A stretch of 64,000 nucleotides of DNA from Gloeobacter kilaueensis JS1 (lineage in GTDB: Bacteria; Cyanobacteriota; Cyanobacteriia; Gloeobacterales; Gloeobacteraceae), in assembly GCF_000484535.1 (NCBI RefSeq), contig NC_022600.1, forward strand, positions 62,001 through 126,000, given 5' to 3'. The notes beneath the pieces were generated by a model, which was not told where the DNA came from, ran no database searches, and saw only the letters and a list, made by a program, of their open reading frames with translations. Position 1 is the first letter of the stretch; the number at the start of each line of letters is the position of its first letter. The position numbers were made by a program, and so were the translations under genes. This document shows, piece after piece, positions 10,814-19,259 of the stretch.

Positions 10814-11155
10814 AAATCAAAGGCAAGGACACAGGTGCTGCCTTAGATAATGACCTATACTATTTCGGTCAGAGCGCTGGTTTCGAGGAGAGCCAATCCC
10901 ATGTACGACCTTTTACGTACGACCTGGACGTAGTTCCCTATCTCTGTACCTCTGCCTTCAATTTAGGAGTACCCCACCTCTCAGGCTTCTAAGGGAAGTA
11001 CCAAATATATTTAACGCTCGAAGAGATCGGTCAGTGTAGTTGCTCCAAAGAGGAATGGCTTGCGGACTGGCTGAAATTCTTACTTATCAGTTGACTTGCT
11101 ATTTAAAGCCTCCGCTCATGTTTGCTACAATTTAGAACCTTATCTGAGAGACAAG
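10814..11155. other. AT-rich non-coding stretch ahead of the three-gene operon
   Basis: No supported gene. It contains a short repeated word, GTACGACCT, at about 10903-10911 and again at 10917-10925, and presumably the operon promoter, which I could not place with confidence. Composition shifts from GC-rich to AT-rich across this stretch. Confidence 0.4.
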
Positions 11156-11602
11156 ATGAGTAATATACGTGGGTTTGCAAAGATCTCTATCTGGCACCCT
11201 AGCTCACTTCAGCAGAATTTTATAGATACAGGAAGCAACACTCTAGTGGATACTTCCTCGTTTTATGAATGTATCTATTCCTTAGAATTGCCCCAAAGTA
11301 CTCTCAACTCAATCACTTGCAATAAACGATCCGATGCTTTGAGAGATGCACTAAATATTCAGCTTTCAGACGATCTAACAAGCAACAAGACAGTACAAGA
11401 CTTTGACAGGCTTATAAAACTCGTTGACGATATCCTTGGAGAGAATGTCTCTAGCTGGATTAGTACAGAGCAAGAGGAAAAATTGAAAAATGGGGATGCA
11501 ATTACTTTGCGTCAACATCAGCTTCTATCCCTTCGACATCATTTGCAGTGGATATATGACACATTTTGTCATCTGCCAGGTATTGCTATTTCAATTCGAT
11601 AG
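11156..11602 (+). CDS. Hypothetical protein, first gene of the PIN-AAA operon
   Basis: A 148-residue protein of unknown family. The ATG at 11156 follows GAGAGACAAG; an upstream in-frame start at 11096 is less likely. No signal peptide, membrane segment or known motif was seen. The second half is helical and charged (KTVQDFDRLIKLVDDILGE, then EEKLKNGDAITLRQHQLLSL). It ends 12 nt before the PIN-domain gene and shares its low GC content. A small specificity or inhibitor subunit is one possibility, but the sequence does not show it. Confidence 0.75.
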   Translation: MSNIRGFAKISIWHPSSLQQNFIDTGSNTLVDTSSFYECIYSLELPQSTLNSITCNKRSDALRDALNIQLSDDLTSNKTVQDFDRLIKLVDDILGENVSSWISTEQEEKLKNGDAITLRQHQLLSLRHHLQWIYDTFCHLPGIAISIR

Positions 11603-11614
11603 AGGTAAGCAAAA

Positions 11615-13726
11615 ATGACTTTTTCGCTTCTCACAAAGCAAGCCGTTGCTAATTTTATCAGTAGAATTATTACCAAAAGTAGCTCATTTAGAATTTATGT
11701 CGGAGAAGATATTTGTTTTGGAGACAATGTATGGGTAGAGATTGGAAAAGTACAATTCTTCTATGTAAAACACGAATTTAACAACTTGAATGCCGTTAAT
11801 TACGGCGGCTTTGAGTGGTCAGTACCTTCAACTGAAGAGCTGTCTGCTAATATCACCAATGCATTAAACGGAGTAGGTAAAATTAGTGAGAAAGAAAGGA
11901 AAGCAATAGAAAAATACTTTGGTCAGGGGTTGCAAGACGTAGTTCGGAGAACCTTACTGCTACTACCAACGTTTGACATTGGTGCTATGGCGAAAATGCC
12001 TCTTCTTAAACCTACAACTATTGTTCCTGACACCACAGCAGTACATCAAGGAGCATTGGACTTTGTTGCAAAATTTTTGATGCCTTATGCTAGGGTAAAA
12101 ATTCCAGCCATCGTCTACATGGAGATTTTGAACAATGTGGACAATTTCTTCTCTAAATTAAGGAACAAGGAAGATAGCAGAGGTAGGTCTTCCTATCGAT
12201 CTCAGGCTCTGAATCAACATATTCTTAGTCAAGGTGGTCAAGGCACGCTGCTGCGTCTTGAATCAAATTCTAATGTCGAATTAGAACGAGGAGATTTGGG
12301 AGCTGATCCTTTACGCGGGATAGTTGCTCCTAGTAACGATCAAGAAGATAAAGCATTGGGATTAACCGGCATTGTCAAAAGTTTTGGGGATCGGCTAATA
12401 GTTGAAACTGCACGTCGATTTCAGCTTCAGGTTCGCCCTAGTCATCCTCTTGTTCTATTAACAAGTGATCAAGGTATGGCTCGAATGGCAATATCTGAAG
12501 GAATTGAAGTTTTTTACTTTCAAGCTCGCTCAACTTCAGGTTTTAGTGGAAAAACATTGACAGGAGTTCTTCATCACCCCTTCAATGGTGGACTATATTT
12601 TGTACCATTTACAGATGTACTTTGGGAACTTGCGATCACCTTCGGTTGCCTACGCCTATCTAATGAAGATGGTGATTCTGTTGAGCTAAGAGCCATAGGC
12701 GCATCAGGAACCATTGATTGGCAACCGTACTATACTCAGCGAGACTTGCTTTTTGGAAGGTTCGGTGAATCTAGTTTGGGTAAGTCTTCAGATTTAGAGG
12801 ATTCCTCAGAGATAACACATATAGAAACCATCTCTCCCATTACTAAGACTGGTGTACAATTTACCAATAAAGAAGATAATACGTCCGCAGAACATACACA
12901 GACTAATATTGACAAAACATTGCAGAATCTTACTGGTTCATACTCATTCTCGCCTAGTAAAATGCTCATTTTAATGAGAGAACTTATAGAGCACGGTAGT
13001 GTTGCTAATAATGAAATTATCGAATTGCTTGACATCAAAACGCGAGATCAAGCAACGCGATACAAAAACTTTCTTCTTAGTGGTAATTTGATAACCACTG
13101 ATGGCAAAAGCTTATTTTGTACTTTAAGCTTGCAAGAACTATGGAATTGTGTGACTACACAAAATATACTCTGTGTAAGGAACTGTCTTATTGACGTTCC
13201 ATCATTTAGTACATTTGTTAATCATCTTAATGAGAGGCGGGTACTGCAAACTATCCCAAACGACTGGCCTGTCTCATCTTCAGCATTGAGGACATACCTA
13301 ATGCTTGGAGATATTGCGGGCTGTTCCCTTTCCATACCTAATATAGGTGTCGTTGCAACTGATTCAGTTTTCAATACAAGCGATTTCGCAAACCGAGCAA
13401 TAAAGGTTTATCAAAGCATAAGTAGTCAGGTCGAGTCTACGTGGATTTTGTCTGGTAGATGGCTAGAGGAGCTGGCTCGTGATTGTGCTTTGCATCCCGT
13501 GTTTTCAAGGGAGAATCTACTGAAAGCTATAGACAAAAATTTGCTCAGCGTGTATGCTGAAGGATCAACACCAGATACTCGGTTTGAGAAGCACCATATG
13601 TGGGCGTTACAGGTAGTAGATGGACGTCCTCAAATCGAAAAAATATTTCTTTATCGCGGTGACTTTCTGTTACCAGGAACAGCGGCTGTAAGAATAAGGA
13701 TTGAAGGAGTTAACCATGCCACTTGA
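11615..13726 (+). CDS. Large PIN-domain protein (predicted nuclease)
   Basis: A 703-residue protein starting after the ribosome-binding site AGAGGTAAG. The pattern of acidic residues fits a PIN-like nuclease: D139 in VPDTTAVHQG, E170 in VYMEIL, D259 and E264 in GDRLIVETA, and D285 in VLLTSDQGMARMA, the classic end of a PIN domain. Residues about 445-520 look like a winged helix (KMLILMRELIEHGSVANNE), and the rest is unassigned. Known PIN proteins cut RNA, less often DNA. It overlaps the ATPase gene by 11 nt, so the two products are probably made in step and may form a complex. AT-rich compared with flanking genes, which suggests transfer. Function is inferred from motifs only. Confidence 0.75.
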   Translation: MTFSLLTKQAVANFISRIITKSSSFRIYVGEDICFGDNVWVEIGKVQFFYVKHEFNNLNAVNYGGFEWSVPSTEELSANITNALNGVGKISEKERKAIEKYFGQGLQDVVRRTLLLLPTFDIGAMAKMPLLKPTTIVPDTTAVHQGALDFVAKFLMPYARVKIPAIVYMEILNNVDNFFSKLRNKEDSRGRSSYRSQALNQHILSQGGQGTLLRLESNSNVELERGDLGADPLRGIVAPSNDQEDKALGLTGIVKSFGDRLIVETARRFQLQVRPSHPLVLLTSDQGMARMAISEGIEVFYFQARSTSGFSGKTLTGVLHHPFNGGLYFVPFTDVLWELAITFGCLRLSNEDGDSVELRAIGASGTIDWQPYYTQRDLLFGRFGESSLGKSSDLEDSSEITHIETISPITKTGVQFTNKEDNTSAEHTQTNIDKTLQNLTGSYSFSPSKMLILMRELIEHGSVANNEIIELLDIKTRDQATRYKNFLLSGNLITTDGKSLFCTLSLQELWNCVTTQNILCVRNCLIDVPSFSTFVNHLNERRVLQTIPNDWPVSSSALRTYLMLGDIAGCSLSIPNIGVVATDSVFNTSDFANRAIKVYQSISSQVESTWILSGRWLEELARDCALHPVFSRENLLKAIDKNLLSVYAEGSTPDTRFEKHHMWALQVVDGRPQIEKIFLYRGDFLLPGTAAVRIRIEGVNHAT

Positions 13727-14876
13727 GCATCTATTTGCTGATGAGGTCCCAGATGCTCGTCCGTATGATCATCGAAGAACTCTGTATGAAAAGTTTGGTA
13801 TCGTCTCAAATCCGTTTCCAAGTGCTAATCAAACTAGTGGTCATCCTCACTTATCAACACCCGCTGACAAGCAAATTGACTCTGAAGTTATAGCATTTTA
13901 TTCTGATCGCAGATCTCACGTCATTGCTGTTACTGCGACTCAGGGAATCGGAAAAACAAATCTTCTAAATGCTTATGAGACTGCTCTTCGCGAGAAGCTT
14001 GCTCCTAAAGGATTTTTTGTGATCAGGTACATTGCAGACCCAGAGCCATCTTTTGACCCACTCATTAGATCAATATTTGAAAACCTTGGTGAAGAGCATT
14101 TAGCAAGAACTGTAACAGAATTACGCAAAAAAATCCAACTTGATTCCAAGAGGCAAGATGTTATAGAGCAAGTGAAAGTTCCAGAAGTAAAGATCATGGT
14201 GAGATCTTTAATTGGAGCTGATACTGATGATAAACTTCAAAGGCGTTGCTCACTTGCTTATCAATGGCTTATAGGGCTTCCTGTTAGGAAAGCGCATCGT
14301 GATGAGATAAGCGTTCAATTTCGGCTTGATACAGTCGAATCTAGAACTCGTGCTCTACAAGACATTGTTTACTTCAGCGCAGCTGTAGGCACTCTTGAGG
14401 GTATCTTTCTATTGTTAGATGAGCTAGAAAAGCAGGGTTCTACATTATCCATTATGAATACAGTAAGATATCTTTCAGCTTTGCGTGCTTTGATAGATGC
14501 ATTGCCAAGATACTTGTTCCTGATGCTAGCTCTTACTCCTGATGCGTTGGAGCGTTATAAAGAGCAAGTGCCAGCTTTAAGGGGTCGCTTGATAAATGAG
14601 GTTTCACTTCCTGCACTGACGACAGAAGAACAAGCTATTGACCTATGGAGATTTTATTTGAATTCGGCCGAAATAGAAGCGAAAAGTCTAGCTGATGACA
14701 ATCAATGGCGAAGGATTCCAAGTGCAGATTTTATTGTAAGCAAGCTTGATGCGCAGCGCCTCTTTGGCGACCTTCTTCGTCGTGGTTCAGTTCGAGGAGC
14801 AAATAGTGTTCGTCAGAGAGAATATCTTCATGCATTACATGAGAGTGCTCGCAGGTCTATTGAGTTAGCTGTTTAA
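13716..14876 (+). CDS. AAA/STAND-like ATPase, partner of the PIN protein
   Basis: A 386-residue P-loop ATPase. The ATG at 13716 follows AAGGAG with 7-nt spacing, better than the TTG at 13701. Walker A is TQGIGKTNLL (K80), and Walker B is GIFLLLDELEK (D235, E236). The region after Walker B (LSALRALIDALPRYLFLMLALTPDALERY) resembles ORC/Cdc6-like and BrxD-like ATPases, with a C-terminal helical domain. It overlaps the PIN gene by 11 nt and ends 19 nt from the convergent ruvA stop. By analogy with known defence systems the ATPase could load or gate the nuclease; this is inference. Confidence 0.82.
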   Translation: MPLEHLFADEVPDARPYDHRRTLYEKFGIVSNPFPSANQTSGHPHLSTPADKQIDSEVIAFYSDRRSHVIAVTATQGIGKTNLLNAYETALREKLAPKGFFVIRYIADPEPSFDPLIRSIFENLGEEHLARTVTELRKKIQLDSKRQDVIEQVKVPEVKIMVRSLIGADTDDKLQRRCSLAYQWLIGLPVRKAHRDEISVQFRLDTVESRTRALQDIVYFSAAVGTLEGIFLLLDELEKQGSTLSIMNTVRYLSALRALIDALPRYLFLMLALTPDALERYKEQVPALRGRLINEVSLPALTTEEQAIDLWRFYLNSAEIEAKSLADDNQWRRIPSADFIVSKLDAQRLFGDLLRRGSVRGANSVRQREYLHALHESARRSIELAV

Positions 14877-14895
14877 TAGTTGAGAACGTTTAGAG

Positions 14896-15516
14896 CTATC
14901 TTTCCTCTGAGAGCCAGCTGATTGCGCTTCTAAGCCAGACTTCGGTCTGTTGTTCTTCGGCCAGGGCCGGGGCGATGGCGTCGAGGGCTTTTACGGTTTC
15001 ATTTGGAGCGAAGCCCAGAGCGAGCAGGGCCATCTCCACCTCGGCGTAGATGCGGGTGTCAGCTTTTGCCCCGACGGCGGCGATGCCCGCCTCCTCGCGC
15101 CACTTAGAAAGGCGGGTGCGCAGTTCGAGGGCGAGGCGTTGGGCGGTCTTGGCACCGATGCCGGGGGCGAGGGCGAGGGCACGGGTGTTGCCCTGGAGGA
15201 TGGCCTGGACCAGTTCGGTGGGAGCAAGGGTTTCGAGGAGCGCCAGGCCCATGCGTGGCCCGATGCCGCTCACCGAGATGAGCTGATCAAAGAGTTCGCG
15301 CTCGCTCGCTTCTAAAAAGCCAAATAGCTGCATCGCGTCCTCGCGGACGATGAAGGCCGTAAAAAGCTTCACCTCCTCGCCGATGCGCGGCAGTTGCCGG
15401 ACGGTGCGGGCATGAATCCAGACGCGGTAGCCGACGCCGCCCACCTCCAGCGTCGCCCAACTCTGGCCGCTGCGTGGACCGACTTCGACAAGCTGGCCGC
15501 GCAAAAAGCTAATCAC
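14896..15516 (-). CDS. ruvA: Holliday junction DNA helicase subunit RuvA
   Basis: A 206-residue RuvA, the tetramer that binds Holliday junctions and recruits RuvB for branch migration. It has the N-terminal OB domain (MISFLRGQLVEV, VGGVGYRVWI), two helix-hairpin-helix motifs (LISVSGIGPRMGLALLE, LALAPGIGAKTAQRLALEL) and the C-terminal RuvB-binding domain (ALLALGFAPNETVKALD). The last 48 or so codons have a diverged second copy at 10667-10813. It lies 18 nt downstream of the CPBP protease gene. Confidence 0.96.
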   Translation of the reverse strand: MISFLRGQLVEVGPRSGQSWATLEVGGVGYRVWIHARTVRQLPRIGEEVKLFTAFIVREDAMQLFGFLEASERELFDQLISVSGIGPRMGLALLETLAPTELVQAILQGNTRALALAPGIGAKTAQRLALELRTRLSKWREEAGIAAVGAKADTRIYAEVEMALLALGFAPNETVKALDAIAPALAEEQQTEVWLRSAISWLSEER

Positions 15517-15534
15517 AACTACCTCCGCCCTTTT

Positions 15535-16086
15535 TCATGTCTGGCGCACGAGCTTGGGCCAGAGCAGGCACGACAGCCAGTTGATCAAAATATGAGCGAC
15601 GACAGGCACCAGCAGATTGCCCGTAACGAGCATCGCCCCCCCGAGTAGAAGGCCGATGAGCGTCGCCCAGAGCGCGTAGGGCCAGTGACGCCAGTCCCAG
15701 ATATGGAGCAGACCAAAAAGCACGCTGCTGGCAACAAGCCCGATCGCCGGCAGGGCCACCCCCCGAAAGAGCAATTCCTCGCTCAAGCCGGGCAGCAGTC
15801 CGAGCCAGAGGTAATCGAGGCGGCTTAGAGGAGCGAGCACCATTTCCATATATTGAATGGCGCTCTCGCGGTAGGCGGGCCACAGCTGGTAGACCAGCAG
15901 GCTGAGGAGACTGATCGCCACTCCCACGCCGACGCCCTGCAACAGGGCTGTCCAGCTGAAGGCAATGGCCAGGTCGATCTGCGCCAGTGTCCGCCAGATC
16001 TGAGCCACCAGCAACAGCACGAGGGCGGTGAGGGCCAGAACGAGCAGAACCTGAGAGCGCGAAAGGATCATCGTGAGCAAATACAC
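15535..16086 (-). CDS. CPBP intramembrane metalloprotease
   Basis: A 183-residue membrane protein with about five hydrophobic segments. It has the Abi/CPBP motifs: SEELLFRG (the EExxxR glutamates), FGLLHIWDW (first histidine) and HILINWLSC (second histidine). These residues bind the catalytic zinc in CAAX prenyl protease-like enzymes. Substrate unknown. Eighteen nucleotides upstream of ruvA on the same strand, so the two may share a transcript. Confidence 0.9.
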   Translation of the reverse strand: MYLLTMILSRSQVLLVLALTALVLLLVAQIWRTLAQIDLAIAFSWTALLQGVGVGVAISLLSLLVYQLWPAYRESAIQYMEMVLAPLSRLDYLWLGLLPGLSEELLFRGVALPAIGLVASSVLFGLLHIWDWRHWPYALWATLIGLLLGGAMLVTGNLLVPVVAHILINWLSCLLWPKLVRQT

Positions 16087-16274
16087 AAGCCGATCGAGAC
16101 GATCTTAATCCCTCCAATGCCTGCTTTTTGGTAGAACGCGTGGGCCTGTAGCTTCCTCCCTCTGTCGCTTGACGGCGAATAATTCTTAGGAGACCATGAC
16201 TACTAACTCGTCTTGTTCTTTACAAGCTAGATCGCCTCTGCTGTCTGTCCTGTCTGCTGGTTTTGTTGCACACC

Positions 16275-16475
16275 ATGGAACAAATCGAATTCATCATCCA
16301 TCCTGATGGCCGCGTCGAGGAGCGCGTCGAGGGGGTCACAGGCAATAGCTGCTCGGAGCTGACCCGCTCGATCGAGCAGGCGCTGGGCCACACCTGTCAT
16401 ACGCAGCTCACCGCCGAGTACTACCAGCAGGCGCAGGTGTCTCAGTCATTGTGGAATACTTTTGAACCTCACTGA
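16275..16475 (+). CDS. DUF2997 family protein
   Basis: A 66-residue protein, MEQIEFIIHPDGRVEERVEG, matching DUF2997. A start four codons upstream is possible. Cyanobacteria commonly keep this gene directly before ycf35 and a 4Fe-4S ferredoxin, as here (27-nt gap to ycf35). CSELT and a second cysteine near the centre are visible. Function unknown. Confidence 0.82.
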   Translation: MEQIEFIIHPDGRVEERVEGVTGNSCSELTRSIEQALGHTCHTQLTAEYYQQAQVSQSLWNTFEPH

Positions 16476-16502
16476 ATCTCGAAGAGCCGCAGGAGCCTAC
16501 CC

Positions 16503-16889
16503 ATGTCCCATTTTTCCCAAATCAAGACGCGCATCCGCGATCTGGATGCCTTGCAAAAGGCCCTGGCCGATCTTGATATTGTCTGTGAGCGCGGCAATGT
16601 CACGGTACGCGGCTATCGCGGCCAGACGCGCCCGGCTCATCTGGTGATCCGCCAGGAAAACGGACACGATGTCGGATTTGTCTGGAACGGCCAGGAATAC
16701 GAGCTTGTCACCGACGTGCAGTTCTGGCAGCAGCGCTGGACGCTGGAACGCTTTTTGGGCAAGGTTTCCCAGCGCTATGCCCTGCACACGGTTCTAGCCG
16801 AGTCGGCTCCCAAGGGCTTTAACGTCGTTACCCAGGAAAATCGTGAGGACGGCACGCTGCGGCTGGTGCTCCAGCGCTGGAACGGCTGA
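16503..16889 (+). CDS. ycf35: Ycf35 / DUF1257 protein
   Basis: A 128-residue DUF1257 protein starting MSHFSQIKTRIRDLDALQKAL, the Ycf35 signature found in cyanobacteria and some algal plastids. It contains GFVWNGQEYELVTDVQFWQQ and ends in LRLVLQRWNG. Biochemical role not established. Its stop codon overlaps the ATG of the ferredoxin gene (TGATGA), so the two are translationally coupled. Confidence 0.93.
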   Translation: MSHFSQIKTRIRDLDALQKALADLDIVCERGNVTVRGYRGQTRPAHLVIRQENGHDVGFVWNGQEYELVTDVQFWQQRWTLERFLGKVSQRYALHTVLAESAPKGFNVVTQENREDGTLRLVLQRWNG

Positions 16890-17335
16890 TGAGCGCGGAA
16901 GAACCGGCAGCGATCCGCTCGGGCTACGAGCCAGAACTGGGCGGTGTGCTGCGCTCGGGCCAGGCGCGCTCCGGTTACGAGCCGGAACTGGGCGGGATGT
17001 TGCGCCAGAAGGCGGTCTACGTCGATGAGATAACCTGCATTGGCTGCGGTCACTGCGCCTACGTGGCGCGGGGCACCTTTTATCTAGAGTCCGAGTATGG
17101 CCGCTCGCGGGTGATCAATCAAGACGGCGACGACGAAGACCGCATTCAGGAGGCGATCGACTGCTGCCCGGTCGATTGCATCCACTGGGTCGGTTATACC
17201 GAGCTACCGGCGCTCGAAGAAGCGCGGCGCTTCCAGCAGATTCCGGATATTGGCCTGCCGCCCACCGCCCACAAGCTTAGACCCCGACGACCGGTCAGCC
17301 GCAAGCCGAGGGTCCAAAAAGCCGAGGGACGCTAG
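16889..17335 (+). CDS. 4Fe-4S ferredoxin with duplicated N-terminal motif
   Basis: A 148-residue electron carrier. The cluster ligands are in CIGCGHC (three cysteines) and CCPVDC. The N-terminus holds two copies of RSGYEPELGG followed by V/M-LR, a repeat I recall from cyanobacterial homologues of this gene. The C-terminal tail after PPTAHK is basic and disordered. Third gene of the DUF2997-ycf35-ferredoxin operon, which suggests an electron-transfer task tied to Ycf35. Partner unknown. Confidence 0.9.
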   Translation: MSAEEPAAIRSGYEPELGGVLRSGQARSGYEPELGGMLRQKAVYVDEITCIGCGHCAYVARGTFYLESEYGRSRVINQDGDDEDRIQEAIDCCPVDCIHWVGYTELPALEEARRFQQIPDIGLPPTAHKLRPRRPVSRKPRVQKAEGR

Positions 17336-17427
17336 CCCGTCTGCTGCCTTGCAGGCTTGAACTTGCACAGCAATTCTACCCCTGGCTGCCGCTATCCTGG
17401 CCACCAAGCGGGTTAATTCTCACTCAC

Positions 17428-17601
17428 ATGGCCGGCCTGTTCGCCTTGAGTGACCTGCTGTTGCTGATCGCCATTTCTCTGCCCGAATCTGCCAGCGATG
17501 CTGTGCGAAAATTGAGGCAAACCGCCGTTCTCAGCTCTGAGCAGGTAGACACCGCTCTGCTCAGCATCGAGCAAGTCAAACGCACCTGGAGATTGCCATG
17601 A
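17428..17601 (+). CDS. Small protein, coupled to the next gene
   Basis: A 57-residue open frame, MAGLFALSDLLLLIAISLPE at the start, with an amphipathic N-terminal helix and then a charged helical part. Its stop overlaps the start of the following gene by 4 nt (ATGA), typical of a coupled pair, which is the main support. No strong ribosome-binding site is seen. Family unknown. Confidence 0.45.
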   Translation: MAGLFALSDLLLLIAISLPESASDAVRKLRQTAVLSSEQVDTALLSIEQVKRTWRLP

Positions 17602-17822
17602 GCGAAAAGACAACTGACACTCAGCCCTGGAGGCCAGATGAGCAGGCTCGTCAACAGCTAAGCGAACAGCTACGGGCGGCTAGCGCGGGCTTGCGCCAGA
17701 GCAGCGCAGCCATCCAGCAACTGATCGATGAGCTGGAGCGCTGCCGGGCGGACAGCCCTCTTGGTCGCTACCATGCCCGCCGCCAGCGTGAAGCGCAAGC
17801 AAAACAAGCTGAGACGGCATGA
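17598..17822 (+). CDS. Small helical protein
   Basis: A 74-residue hydrophilic protein, predicted almost all helix, with EQARQQLSEQLRAASAGLRQ and DELERCRAD. It overlaps the preceding small gene by 4 nt. The layout, two tiny coupled genes with charged helices, recalls toxin-antitoxin pairs, but no family motif supports this. Confidence 0.45.
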   Translation: MSEKTTDTQPWRPDEQARQQLSEQLRAASAGLRQSSAAIQQLIDELERCRADSPLGRYHARRQREAQAKQAETA

Positions 17823-17874
17823 GCGGCACCGCCGGCTCAGTGCATCTAGCAGGGGAGCACGGTTGATTAGCACA

Positions 17875-18330
17875 ATGCAGACAGGATCTAAGGAGGTTTT
17901 GTGCAACGCAAGAGACAGGGGGGATGGTGTGCCTTTTGAAGCTGTAGCGACTGAGCTAAAGTTTTTTAATGAGGCTCAAGCGAGTAAACCCTATTCCAGC
18001 CGAGTTCACATCACTGAGAATGAGATTCAAAGATGGAGTGTCCTGAGCGCTCAGTCACGTACAGTTATGTTTGACCAAATAGCTACCTATCTGGCGCGCA
18101 GCTTCCATAACTCTAAACTGAGCTTTGAATCTTGCAACGCAATCATGAATGATATTTACGGCGTGATAATCTCGGCGGGTGAAAGTCCTCCAGCCCTATT
18201 TTTAGAGATTTACCTCGCATTTGACGAAGGGGAGCACTACCACAACGACAGGCGCGATGAAGATCCTGCTTTAGTATATACAAGATCAAGAATTGCTCAG
18301 ATTCTTGAGGGTTTGTCATCGTCACCGTAG
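17875..18330 (+). CDS. Hypothetical protein
   Basis: About 151 residues if translation starts at the ATG at 17875. A strong AAGGAGG lies at 17890-17896, only 2 nt from an in-frame TTG at 17899, so the true start is unclear. The central part reads VHITENEIQRWSVLSAQSRT and IATYLARSFHNS, with HYHNDRRDEDPALVYTRSRI toward the end. No known domain. The coding potential of the last 110 residues looks real. Confidence 0.55.
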   Translation: MQTGSKEVLCNARDRGDGVPFEAVATELKFFNEAQASKPYSSRVHITENEIQRWSVLSAQSRTVMFDQIATYLARSFHNSKLSFESCNAIMNDIYGVIISAGESPPALFLEIYLAFDEGEHYHNDRRDEDPALVYTRSRIAQILEGLSSSP

Positions 18331-18627
18331 ATCTTGAACTGATCTTTTCAGTATCGAATCAAAAGGGAGACGTTAAATGTCTTTCCAAGGATGCGATAGG
18401 TCGAGTTACTGCCGATGGTTGAGCAAAGATTACAAGCAGTGCCAGAGAGTAGTGAGTCGATGACCAACTTGGCGAATATTTGCCTGGTCCTACAAAGATT
18501 GACCGTTACCCAGCCTGCCTCCGAAACCTCTTGACAACTTTACGAATCAGTTCTGAAACAGTGGGGGTAAAGTTCTACAGCCTCACCGAGCATGCTGAAG
18601 GTCAGCAGGCAGACCCTCTATCGAGCG
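18331..18627. other. Intergenic, possible gene debris
   Basis: Only short open frames are present, for example 28 codons from 18378 and about 20 codons after 18460. None has a recognisable motif. It separates a plus-strand hypothetical gene from the end of the BrnT/BrnA pair. Confidence 0.35.
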
Positions 18628-18867
18628 CTACGGGCCGACTAGACCCCTGCTCTTCAAGCCCTCTGCGATCCAAAGCTTGATAAGAGACTGGCGCGTAACA
18701 CCCAAGCGGTTTGCTTCTCTATCAAGAGACTTCACCATCCAATCGGGAAAATCTACATTGACCCGTTTTGTGCGGAGTCCTGGACGGCTCGCTTTACTGA
18801 TATCAAGCATGGCCGTCATGTCCTGATCAGTATCATCAAAATGCTGGTCAAAATCAGATGCTTTCAT
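18628..18867 (-). CDS. brnA: BrnA-type antitoxin (ribbon-helix-helix)
   Basis: A 79-residue antitoxin. The C-terminal part TKRVNVDFPDWMVKSLDREA then NRLGVTRQSLIKLWIAEGL is a ribbon-helix-helix DNA-binding domain. The acidic N-terminus (DFDQHFDDTDQD) would contact the toxin. It overlaps the toxin gene by 14 nt, the usual BrnT-BrnA order. The pair probably represses its own promoter through BrnA. Confidence 0.87.
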   Translation of the reverse strand: MKASDFDQHFDDTDQDMTAMLDISKASRPGLRTKRVNVDFPDWMVKSLDREANRLGVTRQSLIKLWIAEGLKSRGLVGP

Positions 18868-19117
18868 AAAGTTCTATCTCCTCAATTCTTGAACGTCTCA
18901 CCGAGATCAAGCGGATGCGGTCATCGCGGTAGGTGATTACGGCTGACCAGTGTTTGTTACCGATTAAGCCAATGATCATATTACGGGGCTCGTCTATCGT
19001 TTTTGCTGGAATCTCAAGATAGGCGGAATCTTCCCAGATGGCTTGTGCCTCATCGAAGGAAATCCCATGCTTGATCTTGTTTGCCGCGCTTTTGGCATCG
19101 TCGAATTCAAACTCCAT
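18854..19117 (-). CDS. brnT: BrnT family toxin (RelE-fold ribonuclease)
   Basis: An 87-residue BrnT, a RelE-like ribonuclease that stops translation when free. Family motifs are FEFDDAKSAANKIKHGISFDEA, the EIPA segment, and the basic end of the fold, DDRIRLISVRRSRIEEIELYE. Full length, so the system may be active. First gene of the pair. Confidence 0.9.
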   Translation of the reverse strand: MEFEFDDAKSAANKIKHGISFDEAQAIWEDSAYLEIPAKTIDEPRNMIIGLIGNKHWSAVITYRDDRIRLISVRRSRIEEIELYESI

Positions 19118-19259
19118 GAACCCAGGTTGGCCTTAATGGTATAGAAATGCAACAAAAATTATACTGCTAGTGTAGCTTTTGCCTGTGTCATTGAAAAGTC
19201 CAAAAATGACAGAACAGGAACGCCAGGCTGAGCGCTAACTGACTACAGGAGCAGAGAGC

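Noticed and set aside
16196-16306. 36-codon ORF with a good AGGAGACC site, overlapping the DUF2997 start
   Set aside because: The translation shows no conserved character. It may be a leader, but DUF2997 has its own start and the frame differs.
18480-18680. 66-codon plus-strand ORF
   Set aside because: It runs antisense into brnA and has no motif or ribosome-binding site.
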